From NCBI GenBank assembly GCA_006226775.1, contig SBGD01000014.1, forward strand, positions 1-64,000: 64,000 nt of DNA, in the 5' to 3' direction. Below are positions 8,317-15,505 of this stretch, in pieces. The stretch is from Paracoccaceae bacterium. Lineage in GTDB: Bacteria > Pseudomonadota > Alphaproteobacteria > Rhodobacterales > Rhodobacteraceae. The notes below the pieces were generated by a model. It worked only from the letters and a program-made list of their open reading frames with translations. It was not told where the DNA came from and searched no databases. The translations under genes were made by a program, and so were the position numbers. How positions within the stretch are numbered: position 1 is the stretch's first letter; each line of letters starts with the position of its first letter.

Positions 8317-9659
8317 GTCTGCCAGCGCGCCGGATGGCGGCGCACCGGGCCGGAGGCGATGGTCCATGAGGGCGCGCGCCCGGCCACGCTCAGCGGCGGC
8401 AGGATGCGGCGGGCGGGGCCCCAGCCGGTGGCTTCGATCCCGGGCGCAAGGTCGGTGTCGCGCGCGGTGACGGGCACCTCGGGGGTCAGCGTGCCGGGGG
8501 CGGACATCAGGCAGCGCGCGCTGCGCGCCAGCGACAGCTCGGCGCTTGTGGTTCGTCCCTGCGCGCGCCGGGCCAGGCCACGCAGGACGGTTGCCGCCAG
8601 CAGATACCCCGTACCATGGTCCAGCGCCTGCACCGGCAGGGGCAGCGGACTGTCCTGCCCGGCGATCCGCGCGCCCTCGGCGGCGATGCCGCAGGACATC
8701 TGCACCAGCGAATCGAAGCCGCGCCGCGTGGCCCAGGGCCCGCTGCGGCCATAAGCCGACAGGCTGACGTCGATCAGCCCGGGGTTGCGCGTCCGGCGCG
8801 CCCCGGCGCCATAGCCCAAGCCTTCGAGCGCGCCGGGGCGGTAGCCGTGCAGAAGGACATCGGCGCTGTCCAGAAGATGCTCGAAGCGGGCGCGGTCCTG
8901 CGCGTCCCGCAGGTCCAGCCCGGCGCAGTGCTTGCCGAGGTTGACCTCGGCCTCCGCTGCCGGCTCGGTCCAGTGCGGCGGGTCGATGCGCAGCACATCG
9001 GCGCCGTACCCGGCCAGGAAGCGCGAGGCCACCGGCCCGGCCAGCACCCGCGTCAGGTCGAGCACCCGCAGGCCCGTCAAGACCCGTTCCGGCGGGCCGG
9101 GGGGCGGCGCTGGCGCGCAGTCCGGCGCCTCGTGCCAGCGCACCAGCGGTTCGGCGGCGACCGCCCGGCCTTGCGGATGGGCCTGCCAGTCTTCCGCGCT
9201 GCGCAGCGCGGCGGCGCAGCCCCTGGCGGCGACAATCGCCGTCTCCAGCGCCTCGGCGGACCAGCCGCGCACCGCCTCGGCCACGGCGTCCCGGTCTCCG
9301 GCGCACCCCAGCACCGCAAGCGCCGCGGCGCGGTGGTGCGGCGCATTGGTGTGCAGCCGGATGAAGCCGTCCCTGGTGGCATAGACCCCGGCGATCGGAT
9401 CCCAGATCGACGGCAGTTCCCACCCCAGAGGCCGCAGCGTCATGTCGAACCAGAGCGCGGCGCGGCGCCGGTCGACCGCCACCGCGCCCGCGTCCCGCCC
9501 GGTGAGTGCGGCCAGCGCCGCCCCGGCCGCGCCGATGGTGGCGCAGGCGAAATCGCCGACCGCAAAGACCGAAGGCAGATCGCCCTCGCCCGCTTCGGCA
9601 AAGGGTGTCTGCGGCAGGGCGAGTGCCGCGGTGATCTGCGGCCAAAGGGGCTGGGCCAT
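8313..9659 (-). CDS. CaiB/BaiF-type CoA-transferase with rearranged halves
   Basis: Class III CoA-transferases move CoA between carboxylic acids through an aspartyl anhydride. In this 448-residue protein the usual N-terminal motif (LRVLDLTRVLAGPVASRFL) appears only at residues 197-215, followed by ADVLLHGYRPGALEGLGYG and the catalytic-type aspartate D347 in LDHGTGYL. Residues 30-175 instead resemble the second half of a normal CaiB: a D36 segment (VGDFACATIGAAGAAL), then DGFIRLHTNAPHHR and a HPQG motif. The order is therefore back half first, front half second. The start is ATG 9659. It diverges from the citrate synthase-like gene, which could use the same acyl-CoA. The substrate is unknown. 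Confidence 0.75.
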   Translation of the reverse strand: MAQPLWPQITAALALPQTPFAEAGEGDLPSVFAVGDFACATIGAAGAALAALTGRDAGAVAVDRRRAALWFDMTLRPLGWELPSIWDPIAGVYATRDGFIRLHTNAPHHRAAALAVLGCAGDRDAVAEAVRGWSAEALETAIVAARGCAAALRSAEDWQAHPQGRAVAAEPLVRWHEAPDCAPAPPPGPPERVLTGLRVLDLTRVLAGPVASRFLAGYGADVLRIDPPHWTEPAAEAEVNLGKHCAGLDLRDAQDRARFEHLLDSADVLLHGYRPGALEGLGYGAGARRTRNPGLIDVSLSAYGRSGPWATRRGFDSLVQMSCGIAAEGARIAGQDSPLPLPVQALDHGTGYLLAATVLRGLARRAQGRTTSAELSLARSARCLMSAPGTLTPEVPVTARDTDLAPGIEATGWGPARRILPPLSVAGRAPSWTIASGPVRRHPARWQT

Positions 9660-9729
9660 GGGCGTCTCTCCGGGGGGGTGGCCGGGGGTCTGGTCGGGGG
9701 TCTGATCGGGGGGAAGTCTAGGGGCCGGA

Positions 9730-9760
9730 TTGACTGTGGCACAATCTTGATCAAGATAAT
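9730..9760 (+). promoter_or_regulatory. Candidate promoter with 14-bp palindromic operator
   Basis: TTGACT (9730-9735) and GATAAT (9755-9760) could be -35 and -10 boxes, although the 19-bp spacing is long. A perfect 14-bp palindrome, ATCTTGATCAAGAT (9744-9757), fills the spacer and runs into the -10. It lies between the divergent CoA-transferase and the DNA-binding citrate synthase genes, so it is a plausible operator. A start site about 7 nt downstream would make the ATG at 9765 nearly leaderless, which leaves the next ATG at 9786 as a possible start. Confidence 0.45.
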
Positions 9761-9764
9761 CAAC

Positions 9765-10856
9765 ATGAACTTTTCCGATCAGGACATGATGAGCGCCAAG
9801 GAGGTGCGCAAGCGGCTGGGGGTCAGTGCCCAGACGCTGTATTCCTATGTCAGCCGCGGCCATATCCGCGCCTTTCAAAGCCCGCGCGATGCCCGCAAGT
9901 CGCTGTACCTGCGCGAAGATGTCGAGCGCTGGGCGAAACGCAAGGCCAGCGGGCGGTCGCGCCGCTCGGTCGCGGCCTCGGCGCTGGACTGGGGCGAACC
10001 GGCGCTGGTGTCGGAGATCACCGAAATCCGCGACGGGCGGGTCTTCTACCGCGGCCAGGACGCGGTCGAGGTGTCGCGCGACTGGCTGCTCGAGGAGACC
10101 GCGGCGCTTCTGCTCGACCGCGACCTGGAAGCGCCCGCGCCCGACCGGATGCCGCTGCTGGCCGCCCCCGATCCGCTGCAGCGGATGCTGATGGCGCTGA
10201 CCCGCAAGGTGACCGACCCCGAGGTCAGGCCGCTCGACCTGGTCGAGGCCATGGTCCACGCGGTCACCCGCAAGCGCGGCGAAGGGCCGGTGCACGGGCA
10301 ATTGGCCGCGGCCTGGGACGTGTCCGAGGACGAGGCGGACGTGCTCCGCCGGGTGCTGGTGCTCTGCGCCGATCACGAGCTGAACGCCTCGACCTTTGCC
10401 TGCCGGGTCACCGCCTCGACCGGCGCCTGCCTGCCGGCCTGCCTTCTGACCGGCTTGTCGACGCTGTCGGGCCCGCGCCATGGCGGCATGGTGAGCCGCG
10501 CGCTGGCGTTCATGCAGGCCGCGGTCAAGGACGGCCGGGCGCCCGATCTCGACGACGGGCCGCCGCCGGGCTTCGGCCATCCGCTCTATCCCCGCGGCGA
10601 TCCGCGCGCAGCGGAAATCCTGCGGGTCCTGCCACTGGACCGGGCCTGGGCGCCGGTGGTCGCGGCCCTGCGCGAGCGGCAGGTGCACCCGAGCCTCGAT
10701 TTCGCGCTGGCGCATGTGGTGACGGTGCTGGACCTGCCGCGCGAGGCCGGGCTGGTGCTCTTTGCCGTGGGCCGCGCGGCGGGCTGGATGGCCCATGCCG
10801 AGGAACAGGCGCAGTCGGGTCACCTGATCCGTCCCCGGGCCGCGCAGCGGGAGTAG
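9765..10856 (+). CDS. Citrate synthase family protein with N-terminal helix-turn-helix domain
   Basis: This 363-residue protein joins a MerR/excisionase-like winged helix (residues 8-60, SAKEVRKRLGVSAQTLYSYV, then LYLREDVERW) to a citrate synthase fold (about 75-350). The catalytic triad of the family is intact: H239 in SGPRHGG, H272 in GFGHPLY and D312 in LDF. The usual GHRVY arginine is replaced by proline, so substrate preference may differ. Citrate synthases condense oxaloacetate with an acyl-CoA. The DNA-binding domain suggests that this one may also regulate transcription. Start ATG 9765; ATGs at 9786 and 9789 are alternatives. The neighbour is a divergent CoA-transferase. Confidence 0.8.
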   Translation: MNFSDQDMMSAKEVRKRLGVSAQTLYSYVSRGHIRAFQSPRDARKSLYLREDVERWAKRKASGRSRRSVAASALDWGEPALVSEITEIRDGRVFYRGQDAVEVSRDWLLEETAALLLDRDLEAPAPDRMPLLAAPDPLQRMLMALTRKVTDPEVRPLDLVEAMVHAVTRKRGEGPVHGQLAAAWDVSEDEADVLRRVLVLCADHELNASTFACRVTASTGACLPACLLTGLSTLSGPRHGGMVSRALAFMQAAVKDGRAPDLDDGPPPGFGHPLYPRGDPRAAEILRVLPLDRAWAPVVAALRERQVHPSLDFALAHVVTVLDLPREAGLVLFAVGRAAGWMAHAEEQAQSGHLIRPRAAQRE

Positions 10857-10866
10857 GCCGACCCCG

Positions 10867-10940
10867 CCGCAGTCCCGGACCTGATCCGGGACCTCTTTTC
10901 ACGCCTGCCATGAGGTCCCGGATCAGGTCCGGGACTGCGG
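10867..10940. repeat. Long perfect inverted repeat, family A, between convergent genes
   Basis: Two perfect 29-nt arms (10867-10895 and 10912-10940) flank a 16-nt loop. Each arm contains GTCCCGGACCTGATCCGGGA or its complement, itself nearly palindromic. The repeat fills the gap between the ends of the citrate synthase-like gene and hisE, 10 and 4 nt from their stops. It could form a very stable hairpin on either strand and act as a bidirectional terminator. A close relative lies at 54250-54319. Confidence 0.85.
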
Positions 10941-10944
10941 GGCG

Positions 10945-11256
10945 CTAACCTCGGGCGGCTTTTTCCGCGAGGCCCGAGGTGCCCTGGCGGCGGGCGAGTT
11001 CGGCCAGCACGTCATCCAGCGCGATGCCGCGCGCGGCCAGCAACACCAGCAGGTGATAGAGCACGTCCGCGGCCTCGTAGGTCAGGTTCTCGGTGTCGCC
11101 CTTGGCCGCGGCGATGATCGCCTCGATCGCCTCTTCGCCGAATTTCTCGGCGCATTTCTCCGGCCCCCTGGCCAGCAGTTTGGCGGTCCAGGAGCTTTCG
11201 GGATCGGCGCCCTTGCGCGCCGCGATCACCGTTTCGAGATCGTGCAGCACGCTCAT
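10945..11256 (-). CDS. hisE: Phosphoribosyl-ATP pyrophosphatase
   Basis: This 103-residue MazG-like protein hydrolyses phosphoribosyl-ATP to phosphoribosyl-AMP and pyrophosphate, the second step of histidine synthesis, in the cytoplasm. The motif [14 protein letters not shown] and a later [13 protein letters not shown] give the metal-binding acidic helices of the family. It is a stand-alone HisE, not fused to HisI. Its ATG overlaps the hisF stop (ATGA), so it is translated from the hisF message. The long inverted repeat lies 4 nt beyond its stop. Confidence 0.93.
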   Translation of the reverse strand: MSVLHDLETVIAARKGADPESSWTAKLLARGPEKCAEKFGEEAIEAIIAAAKGDTENLTYEAADVLYHLLVLLAARGIALDDVLAELARRQGTSGLAEKAARG

Positions 11257-12014
11257 GTCAGCCTCATCGGGATGCCGGCGGCGGCCATGTGGCGCTTGGC
11301 CTCGGCGATGGTGTAATCGCCGAAATGGAAGATCGAGGCGGCCAGCACCGCCGAAGCGCCGCCCTCGGTCACGCCCTCGACCAGGTGGTCGAGCGTGCCG
11401 ACCCCGCCCGAGGCAATGACCGGCACCGAAACCGCATCGGAAATCGCGCGGGTCAGCGGCAGGTTGAAGCCCGCGCGCGTGCCGTCGCGGTCCATCGAGG
11501 TCAGCAGGATCTCGCCTGCGCCTTTCGCCGTCACCAGCCTGGCAAACTCCACCGCGTCGATGCCGGTGGGCTTGCGGCCGCCATGGGTGAAGATCTCCCA
11601 TTTTCCGGGGGCCACGGTCTTGGCGTCGATGGCGCAGACGATGCACTGGCTGCCGAACTGGTCGGCGGCCTCGGCGATCACGTCGGGGTTGGCGACCGCC
11701 GCGGAATTGAAGCTGACCTTGTCGGCCCCGGCGAGCAGCAGGTTGCGCACGTCCTGAACCGTGCGCACGCCGCCGCCGACGGTAAGCGGGATGAAGCACT
11801 GCTCGGCGGTGCGCCGCACCACGTCCATCATCACGCCGCGGTTTTCATGGGTGGCATGGATGTCGAGGAAACAGAGCTCGTCCGCCCCCGCCGCGTCATA
11901 GGCGCGGGCCGATTCCACCGGGTCGCCGGCATCGCGCAGGTCGACGAAGTTCACGCCTTTGACAACGCGGCCATCGGCAACGTCGAGGCAGGGGATGATG
12001 CGGATCTTGAGCAT
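11253..12014 (-). CDS. hisF: Imidazole glycerol phosphate synthase cyclase subunit
   Basis: This 253-residue TIM barrel receives ammonia from HisH and converts PRFAR to imidazole glycerol phosphate and AICAR. The two catalytic aspartates are seen in [14 protein letters not shown] (about residue 11) and CAIDAK (about residue 130). The phosphate-binding loops GGGVRT and [11 protein letters not shown] are present. Length and start are canonical. It forms a two-gene unit with hisE. Its partner hisH lies 2.8 kb away on the opposite strand. Confidence 0.95.
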   Translation of the reverse strand: MLKIRIIPCLDVADGRVVKGVNFVDLRDAGDPVESARAYDAAGADELCFLDIHATHENRGVMMDVVRRTAEQCFIPLTVGGGVRTVQDVRNLLLAGADKVSFNSAAVANPDVIAEAADQFGSQCIVCAIDAKTVAPGKWEIFTHGGRKPTGIDAVEFARLVTAKGAGEILLTSMDRDGTRAGFNLPLTRAISDAVSVPVIASGGVGTLDHLVEGVTEGGASAVLAASIFHFGDYTIAEAKRHMAAAGIPMRLT

Positions 12015-12104
12015 GGGGCTGTCATAGGCCGCGGCGCGCAGGGGGGCAATTGCAATTTCCGCGCGCCCGGGGAATGCTGTGCCAAACCAGCCGGAGAGCG
12101 CCGC

Positions 12105-12860
12105 ATGACGCAGCAATTCGCCACCTATCCCAGCCTGAAGGGCCGCAGCGTCCTTGTCACCGGCGGCGCCTCGGGGATCGGCGCCGCGATCGTCCGCGGC
12201 TTTGCCGAACAGGGCGCCAAGGTGGGCTTTGTCGATCTGGATGCCGAGGCCGGGGCGGCGCTGGCCGCGCACCTGCCGGGGGCCGCCTTCGAGGCCTGCG
12301 ACCTGCGCGACATCGCGGCTTTGCGCAGCGCTTTCGCGGCGCTCGAGCGCAAGCTGGGGCCCGCGACGGTGCTGGTCAACAATGCCGCGCGGGACGACCG
12401 TCACGACTGGCGCGAGGTGACGCCGGAATATTGGGACGAACGCCAGGCCACCAACCTGCGCCACCAGTTCTTTGCCATCCAGGCCGCAGCACCCGGCATG
12501 ATCGCGGCGGGCGGCGGCGCGATCATCAACATGGGCTCGAGCAGCTGGTGGCTGGGCATGGGCGGGATGCCTGCCTATACGACGGCGAAAGCGGCGGTGC
12601 ATGGCCTCACCCGCAGCTTTGCCGCCGACCTGGGGCCGCATGGCATCCGGGTCAACTGCGTGGTGCCGGGCTGGGTGATGACCGAGCGGCAGAAAGCGCT
12701 TTGGGCGACGCCGGAGGCGCTGGAGAAGAACCTGGAGAACCAGTGCCTGAAGGAATTGATCCAGCCCGAGGATCTCGCGCGGATGGTGCTCTTCCTGGCC
12801 TCCGACGATGCGCGGATGTGCACCGGCCAGAGCTTTTTCGTCGAGGCGGGCGTGGTCTAG
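12105..12860 (+). CDS. SDR family oxidoreductase
   Basis: This 251-residue classical short-chain dehydrogenase has the NAD(P)-binding motif TGGASGIG, the structural motif VNNAA, and the catalytic Tyr and Lys of YTTAK preceded by serines in NMGSSSWW. An aspartate at the end of the second strand (FVDLDAEAG) favours NAD over NADP. The C-terminal FVEAGVV resembles sugar or 3-oxoacyl dehydrogenases, but the substrate is not clear. GGAGAG lies 7 nt before the ATG at 12105. It is divergent from hisF and 99 nt upstream of a GFA gene. Confidence 0.85.
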   Translation: MTQQFATYPSLKGRSVLVTGGASGIGAAIVRGFAEQGAKVGFVDLDAEAGAALAAHLPGAAFEACDLRDIAALRSAFAALERKLGPATVLVNNAARDDRHDWREVTPEYWDERQATNLRHQFFAIQAAAPGMIAAGGGAIINMGSSSWWLGMGGMPAYTTAKAAVHGLTRSFAADLGPHGIRVNCVVPGWVMTERQKALWATPEALEKNLENQCLKELIQPEDLARMVLFLASDDARMCTGQSFFVEAGVV

Positions 12861-12959
12861 CGTCGTGGCGGCCTGTCGGGTCGGTGCTGCGCCGGCCATT
12901 GTACGGATCGCCTTGACATGCAACGCTGTGGCCAGACCCAACCTGACAAGGACCCCGCC

Positions 12960-13442
12960 ATGACCCGGCACACAGGTGGCTGCCTCTGCGGCGCGCTGCG
13001 CTTTCATGTCACCGCGCCGCCGCTCTGGGTGACGATCTGTTTCTGTCGTTTCTGCCAGCGCGCCACCGGGGCGCAGGGCATGATCGAGCCGATCTTTGAC
13101 CGGCCCGGGTTTGCCATCACCCAAGGGGTGCCGAAGGTCTATGACCATCTGTCCGAAGGCAGCGGGCAAACGGTGCATGTGCATTTCTGCGAAAGCTGCG
13201 GCACCAAGACCCATCTGACCTTCGACCGCTGGCCCGACCGGCTGGGCGTCTGCGCGGGCGCTTTTGACGATCCCGGCTGGTTCGATGTCACGCCTGACAA
13301 CAGCAAGTTCATTTTCCTCGACAGCGCCCCGCGCGGCGCGATGGTGCCCGCGGGTTTCAGGACCTACCGACAGCATGCGGCGACCGCCGAGGGCACGCCG
13401 CTGGAGCCGGAGATCTTCGATCACGTCCTGCACCTGGGCTGA
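12960..13442 (+). CDS. GFA (glutathione-dependent formaldehyde-activating) family protein
   Basis: This 160-residue CENP-V/GFA fold protein has the zinc cysteines spaced as in the family: CLCGA near residue 8, CFCRFC near residue 28 and CESCGT near residue 77. The prototype was linked to S-hydroxymethylglutathione formation, but most members have no proven role. The ATG at 12960 has AAGGA 9 nt upstream; another start at 12918 adds 14 residues without support. It sits between an SDR and a convergent DUF2306 gene. Confidence 0.8.
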   Translation: MTRHTGGCLCGALRFHVTAPPLWVTICFCRFCQRATGAQGMIEPIFDRPGFAITQGVPKVYDHLSEGSGQTVHVHFCESCGTKTHLTFDRWPDRLGVCAGAFDDPGWFDVTPDNSKFIFLDSAPRGAMVPAGFRTYRQHAATAEGTPLEPEIFDHVLHLG

Positions 13443-13453
13443 CAGCGGCGCGG

Positions 13454-14086
13454 TCAGGCCGGCATCGGCAGCGCCCTGTTCCGGCGGATCAGCCATTCCG
13501 CCACGATCAGGTTCGGCACCCAGCAGGTCCAGGCGACGATCGGATAGCCGGTCTCGAAACCCAGCGTCACCTCCAGCAGCGGCAATTGCAGCCGCAGGGT
13601 GACGGCGGCAAAGGTCAGCGCCGCCGAGCGGATCATCCAGACCCGGTGGTCGGCGATCCGCCGCCCCATGGCCAGCCACAGCGCCCGCGCCGTCAGCGCG
13701 ATCCAGAGCACCGCCAGAAGCGCGAAGCCCAGCCCCGCAAACGGCCCCGCCACGGTATTCACCGCCAGCGACAGGGCGGCCACCCCCGAGACCAGAACCC
13801 CCAGCGCATAGACCCGCCCCGTCCAGCGATGCAACCGCGGACGCCGGGCGCGCAGCCGGGGGCTGAACTGGACCGGCAGCAGCGCCAGCACCAGCGGCGC
13901 GATCGCGATATGCGCGTAAAGCGCCAGCGCCCGCTCATCCAGATGATGGGCCATGAAGGGCATCGAGACCGGCACCCCCAGCGGAATGAACCGCCACGAC
14001 AGCAGCGCAATGCCCAGCGTAAGCCCCCAGAACAGCCAGCCGCGGGCCTTTGCCCTCCGATCTCCTACCATGCGATTCCCGGCCAT
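13454..14086 (-). CDS. DUF2306 family membrane protein
   Basis: This 210-residue inner-membrane protein has about six hydrophobic segments and the family's conserved loops ([49 protein letters not shown]). The histidine placement recalls cytochrome-like membrane proteins, but the function is unknown. GGGAGG lies 8 nt before the ATG at 14086. The gene is divergent from a TetR regulator, and the 94-bp gap between them holds two palindromes, so it is very likely that regulator's target. Confidence 0.75.
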   Translation of the reverse strand: MAGNRMVGDRRAKARGWLFWGLTLGIALLSWRFIPLGVPVSMPFMAHHLDERALALYAHIAIAPLVLALLPVQFSPRLRARRPRLHRWTGRVYALGVLVSGVAALSLAVNTVAGPFAGLGFALLAVLWIALTARALWLAMGRRIADHRVWMIRSAALTFAAVTLRLQLPLLEVTLGFETGYPIVAWTCWVPNLIVAEWLIRRNRALPMPA

Positions 14087-14105
14087 CCCGATCCCTCCCG
14101 CAATC

Positions 14106-14132
14106 TTGACGCTGTAAACTTTACACTGTCAA
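14106..14132. promoter_or_regulatory. Imperfect palindromic operator (TetR site 1)
   Basis: A 27-bp inverted repeat of TTGACgcTGTAAA and TTTACACTGTCAA around a central C matches at 11 of 13 arm positions. It lies in the divergent promoter region of the DUF2306 and TetR genes and shares the half-site ACTGTCAA with site 2. Confidence 0.6.
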
Positions 14133-14143
14133 ATATGCGAGTC

Positions 14144-14160
14144 GCTTGACACTGTCAAGC
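14144..14160. promoter_or_regulatory. Perfect palindromic operator (TetR site 2)
   Basis: GCTTGACACTGTCAAGC is a perfect 8-1-8 palindrome ending 20 bp before the tetR-type ATG. The core TTGACA-C-TGTCAA recurs in site 1. TetR-family repressors usually bind such sites to control themselves and a divergent gene. Confidence 0.65.
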
Positions 14161-14180
14161 CGTTTGCCTATCCGGGCTGC

Positions 14181-14768
14181 ATGACCTCCGCCGACGACCC
14201 CCCGCGCCACCATCACGGCAACCTGCGCCAGGCGCTTGTCGAGGCCGGTATCGCGCTGCTCAAGGACGGCGGGCTCGAGGCCCTGAGCCTGCGCAAATGT
14301 GCCGCCCGTGCCGGTGTGTCCCACGCCGCCCCGGCGCATCATTTCGACGGGGTCGACGGGCTGCGCGTGGCCATTGCCGAGGAGGGTTTCGTCCGGTTTC
14401 GCCAGCGGATGCTGGATTTCGCCGATGCCGGCGCGCAGACGCCGCGCGGGCGGTTGCACGGGATCTGCAAGGGCTACCTCGCCTTTGCCCGCGAAGACCC
14501 GGCGCTTTACGACCTGATCTTCAGCTTCCGCGCGACCTCGCGGCTGATCAAGGAGGTCGAGCTGAATGCTGACCCGGCCTACCAGGTACTGCGCGACACC
14601 TGTGCGCCGCTGGTGCCGCCGGGCACCGACCCGGTGGTGATCGAGACCCAGGTCTGGTCGCTGGTCCACGGGTTCGCGCTGCTGATCCTGACCGGGCGCT
14701 TCGGCCCCGACCCTGTGCCCGAGGACGCGGTGCTGGCCCTGCTTGACCGGATCGGCACCGACCCTTGA
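14181..14768 (+). CDS. TetR/AcrR family transcriptional regulator
   Basis: This 195-residue protein has a TetR helix-turn-helix at residues 13-60 (ALSLRKCAARAGVSHAAPAH) and a C-terminal ligand domain of the WHG type (FAREDPALYDLIF; VWSLVHGFALLIL). It probably represses itself and the divergent DUF2306 membrane gene through the two palindromes at 14106-14160. The ligand is unknown. The start ATG 14181 is the first in frame after the operators. hisH follows 55 nt downstream in the same direction. Confidence 0.85.
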   Translation: MTSADDPPRHHHGNLRQALVEAGIALLKDGGLEALSLRKCAARAGVSHAAPAHHFDGVDGLRVAIAEEGFVRFRQRMLDFADAGAQTPRGRLHGICKGYLAFAREDPALYDLIFSFRATSRLIKEVELNADPAYQVLRDTCAPLVPPGTDPVVIETQVWSLVHGFALLILTGRFGPDPVPEDAVLALLDRIGTDP

Positions 14769-14823
14769 CCCGGGCCGCGTTTTGCGCGACCCCTCACGCC
14801 GATCCAGCCGAAAGTGCTCGCCC

Positions 14824-15462
14824 ATGCTCACCGCCCTCATCGATTACGAATCCGGCAATCTCCATTCCGCCGAGAAAGCCTTTCAGCGCATGGCGGCCGA
14901 GGTTGGCGGCGGCGAGGTGGTGGTGACCGGCGATGCCGAGGTGGTGGCGCGCGCCGACCGCGTGGTGCTGCCCGGCGATGGCGCCTTTCCGGCCTGCATG
15001 CGCGCGCTGAAAGGCCACTCGGGGCTTTACGACGCGCTGGTCGAGGCGGTCGAGGTGAAAGCCCGCCCCTTCATGGGCATCTGCGTCGGGATGCAGCTCA
15101 TGGCGTCCTGGGGGCGGGAGTACGAGGATACCGCCGGCCTCGGCTGGGTGCCGGGCGAGGTGGTGAAGATCACGCCGTCGGATGCCGCGCTCAAGGTGCC
15201 GCACATGGGCTGGAACGACCTGGTGATCGACCGCCCGCATCCGCTTCTGGCGGGGATCGAAACCGGGGCCCATGCCTATTTCGTGCATTCCTATCACGTC
15301 GAGGTCGATACCCCGGCGGACCGGATCGCCTATGTCGACTATGGCGGCGATGTCACCGCGGTGATCGGCCGGGGCACCATGGTGGGCACCCAGTTCCATC
15401 CCGAAAAGAGCCAGGCCAACGGGCTGCGCATGATCGCCAATTTCCTGACCTGGCGGCCGTAG
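14824..15462 (+). CDS. hisH: Imidazole glycerol phosphate synthase glutamine amidotransferase subunit
   Basis: This 212-residue class I glutamine amidotransferase releases ammonia from glutamine for HisF. The catalytic Cys is in GICVGMQLM and the His/Glu pair in GTQFHPEKS; the oxyanion strand LPGDGAF is present. Length and start are canonical. In many relatives hisH lies in a hisB-hisH-hisA-hisF-hisE operon. Here it stands behind a TetR gene, faces the glycan operon, and is separated from hisF-hisE by four unrelated genes. Confidence 0.94.
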   Translation: MLTALIDYESGNLHSAEKAFQRMAAEVGGGEVVVTGDAEVVARADRVVLPGDGAFPACMRALKGHSGLYDALVEAVEVKARPFMGICVGMQLMASWGREYEDTAGLGWVPGEVVKITPSDAALKVPHMGWNDLVIDRPHPLLAGIETGAHAYFVHSYHVEVDTPADRIAYVDYGGDVTAVIGRGTMVGTQFHPEKSQANGLRMIANFLTWRP

Positions 15463-15505
15463 ACCACCGGCTTTCGGTTGCAACCGCCCGCGTTCCGGCG
15501 GGGCG

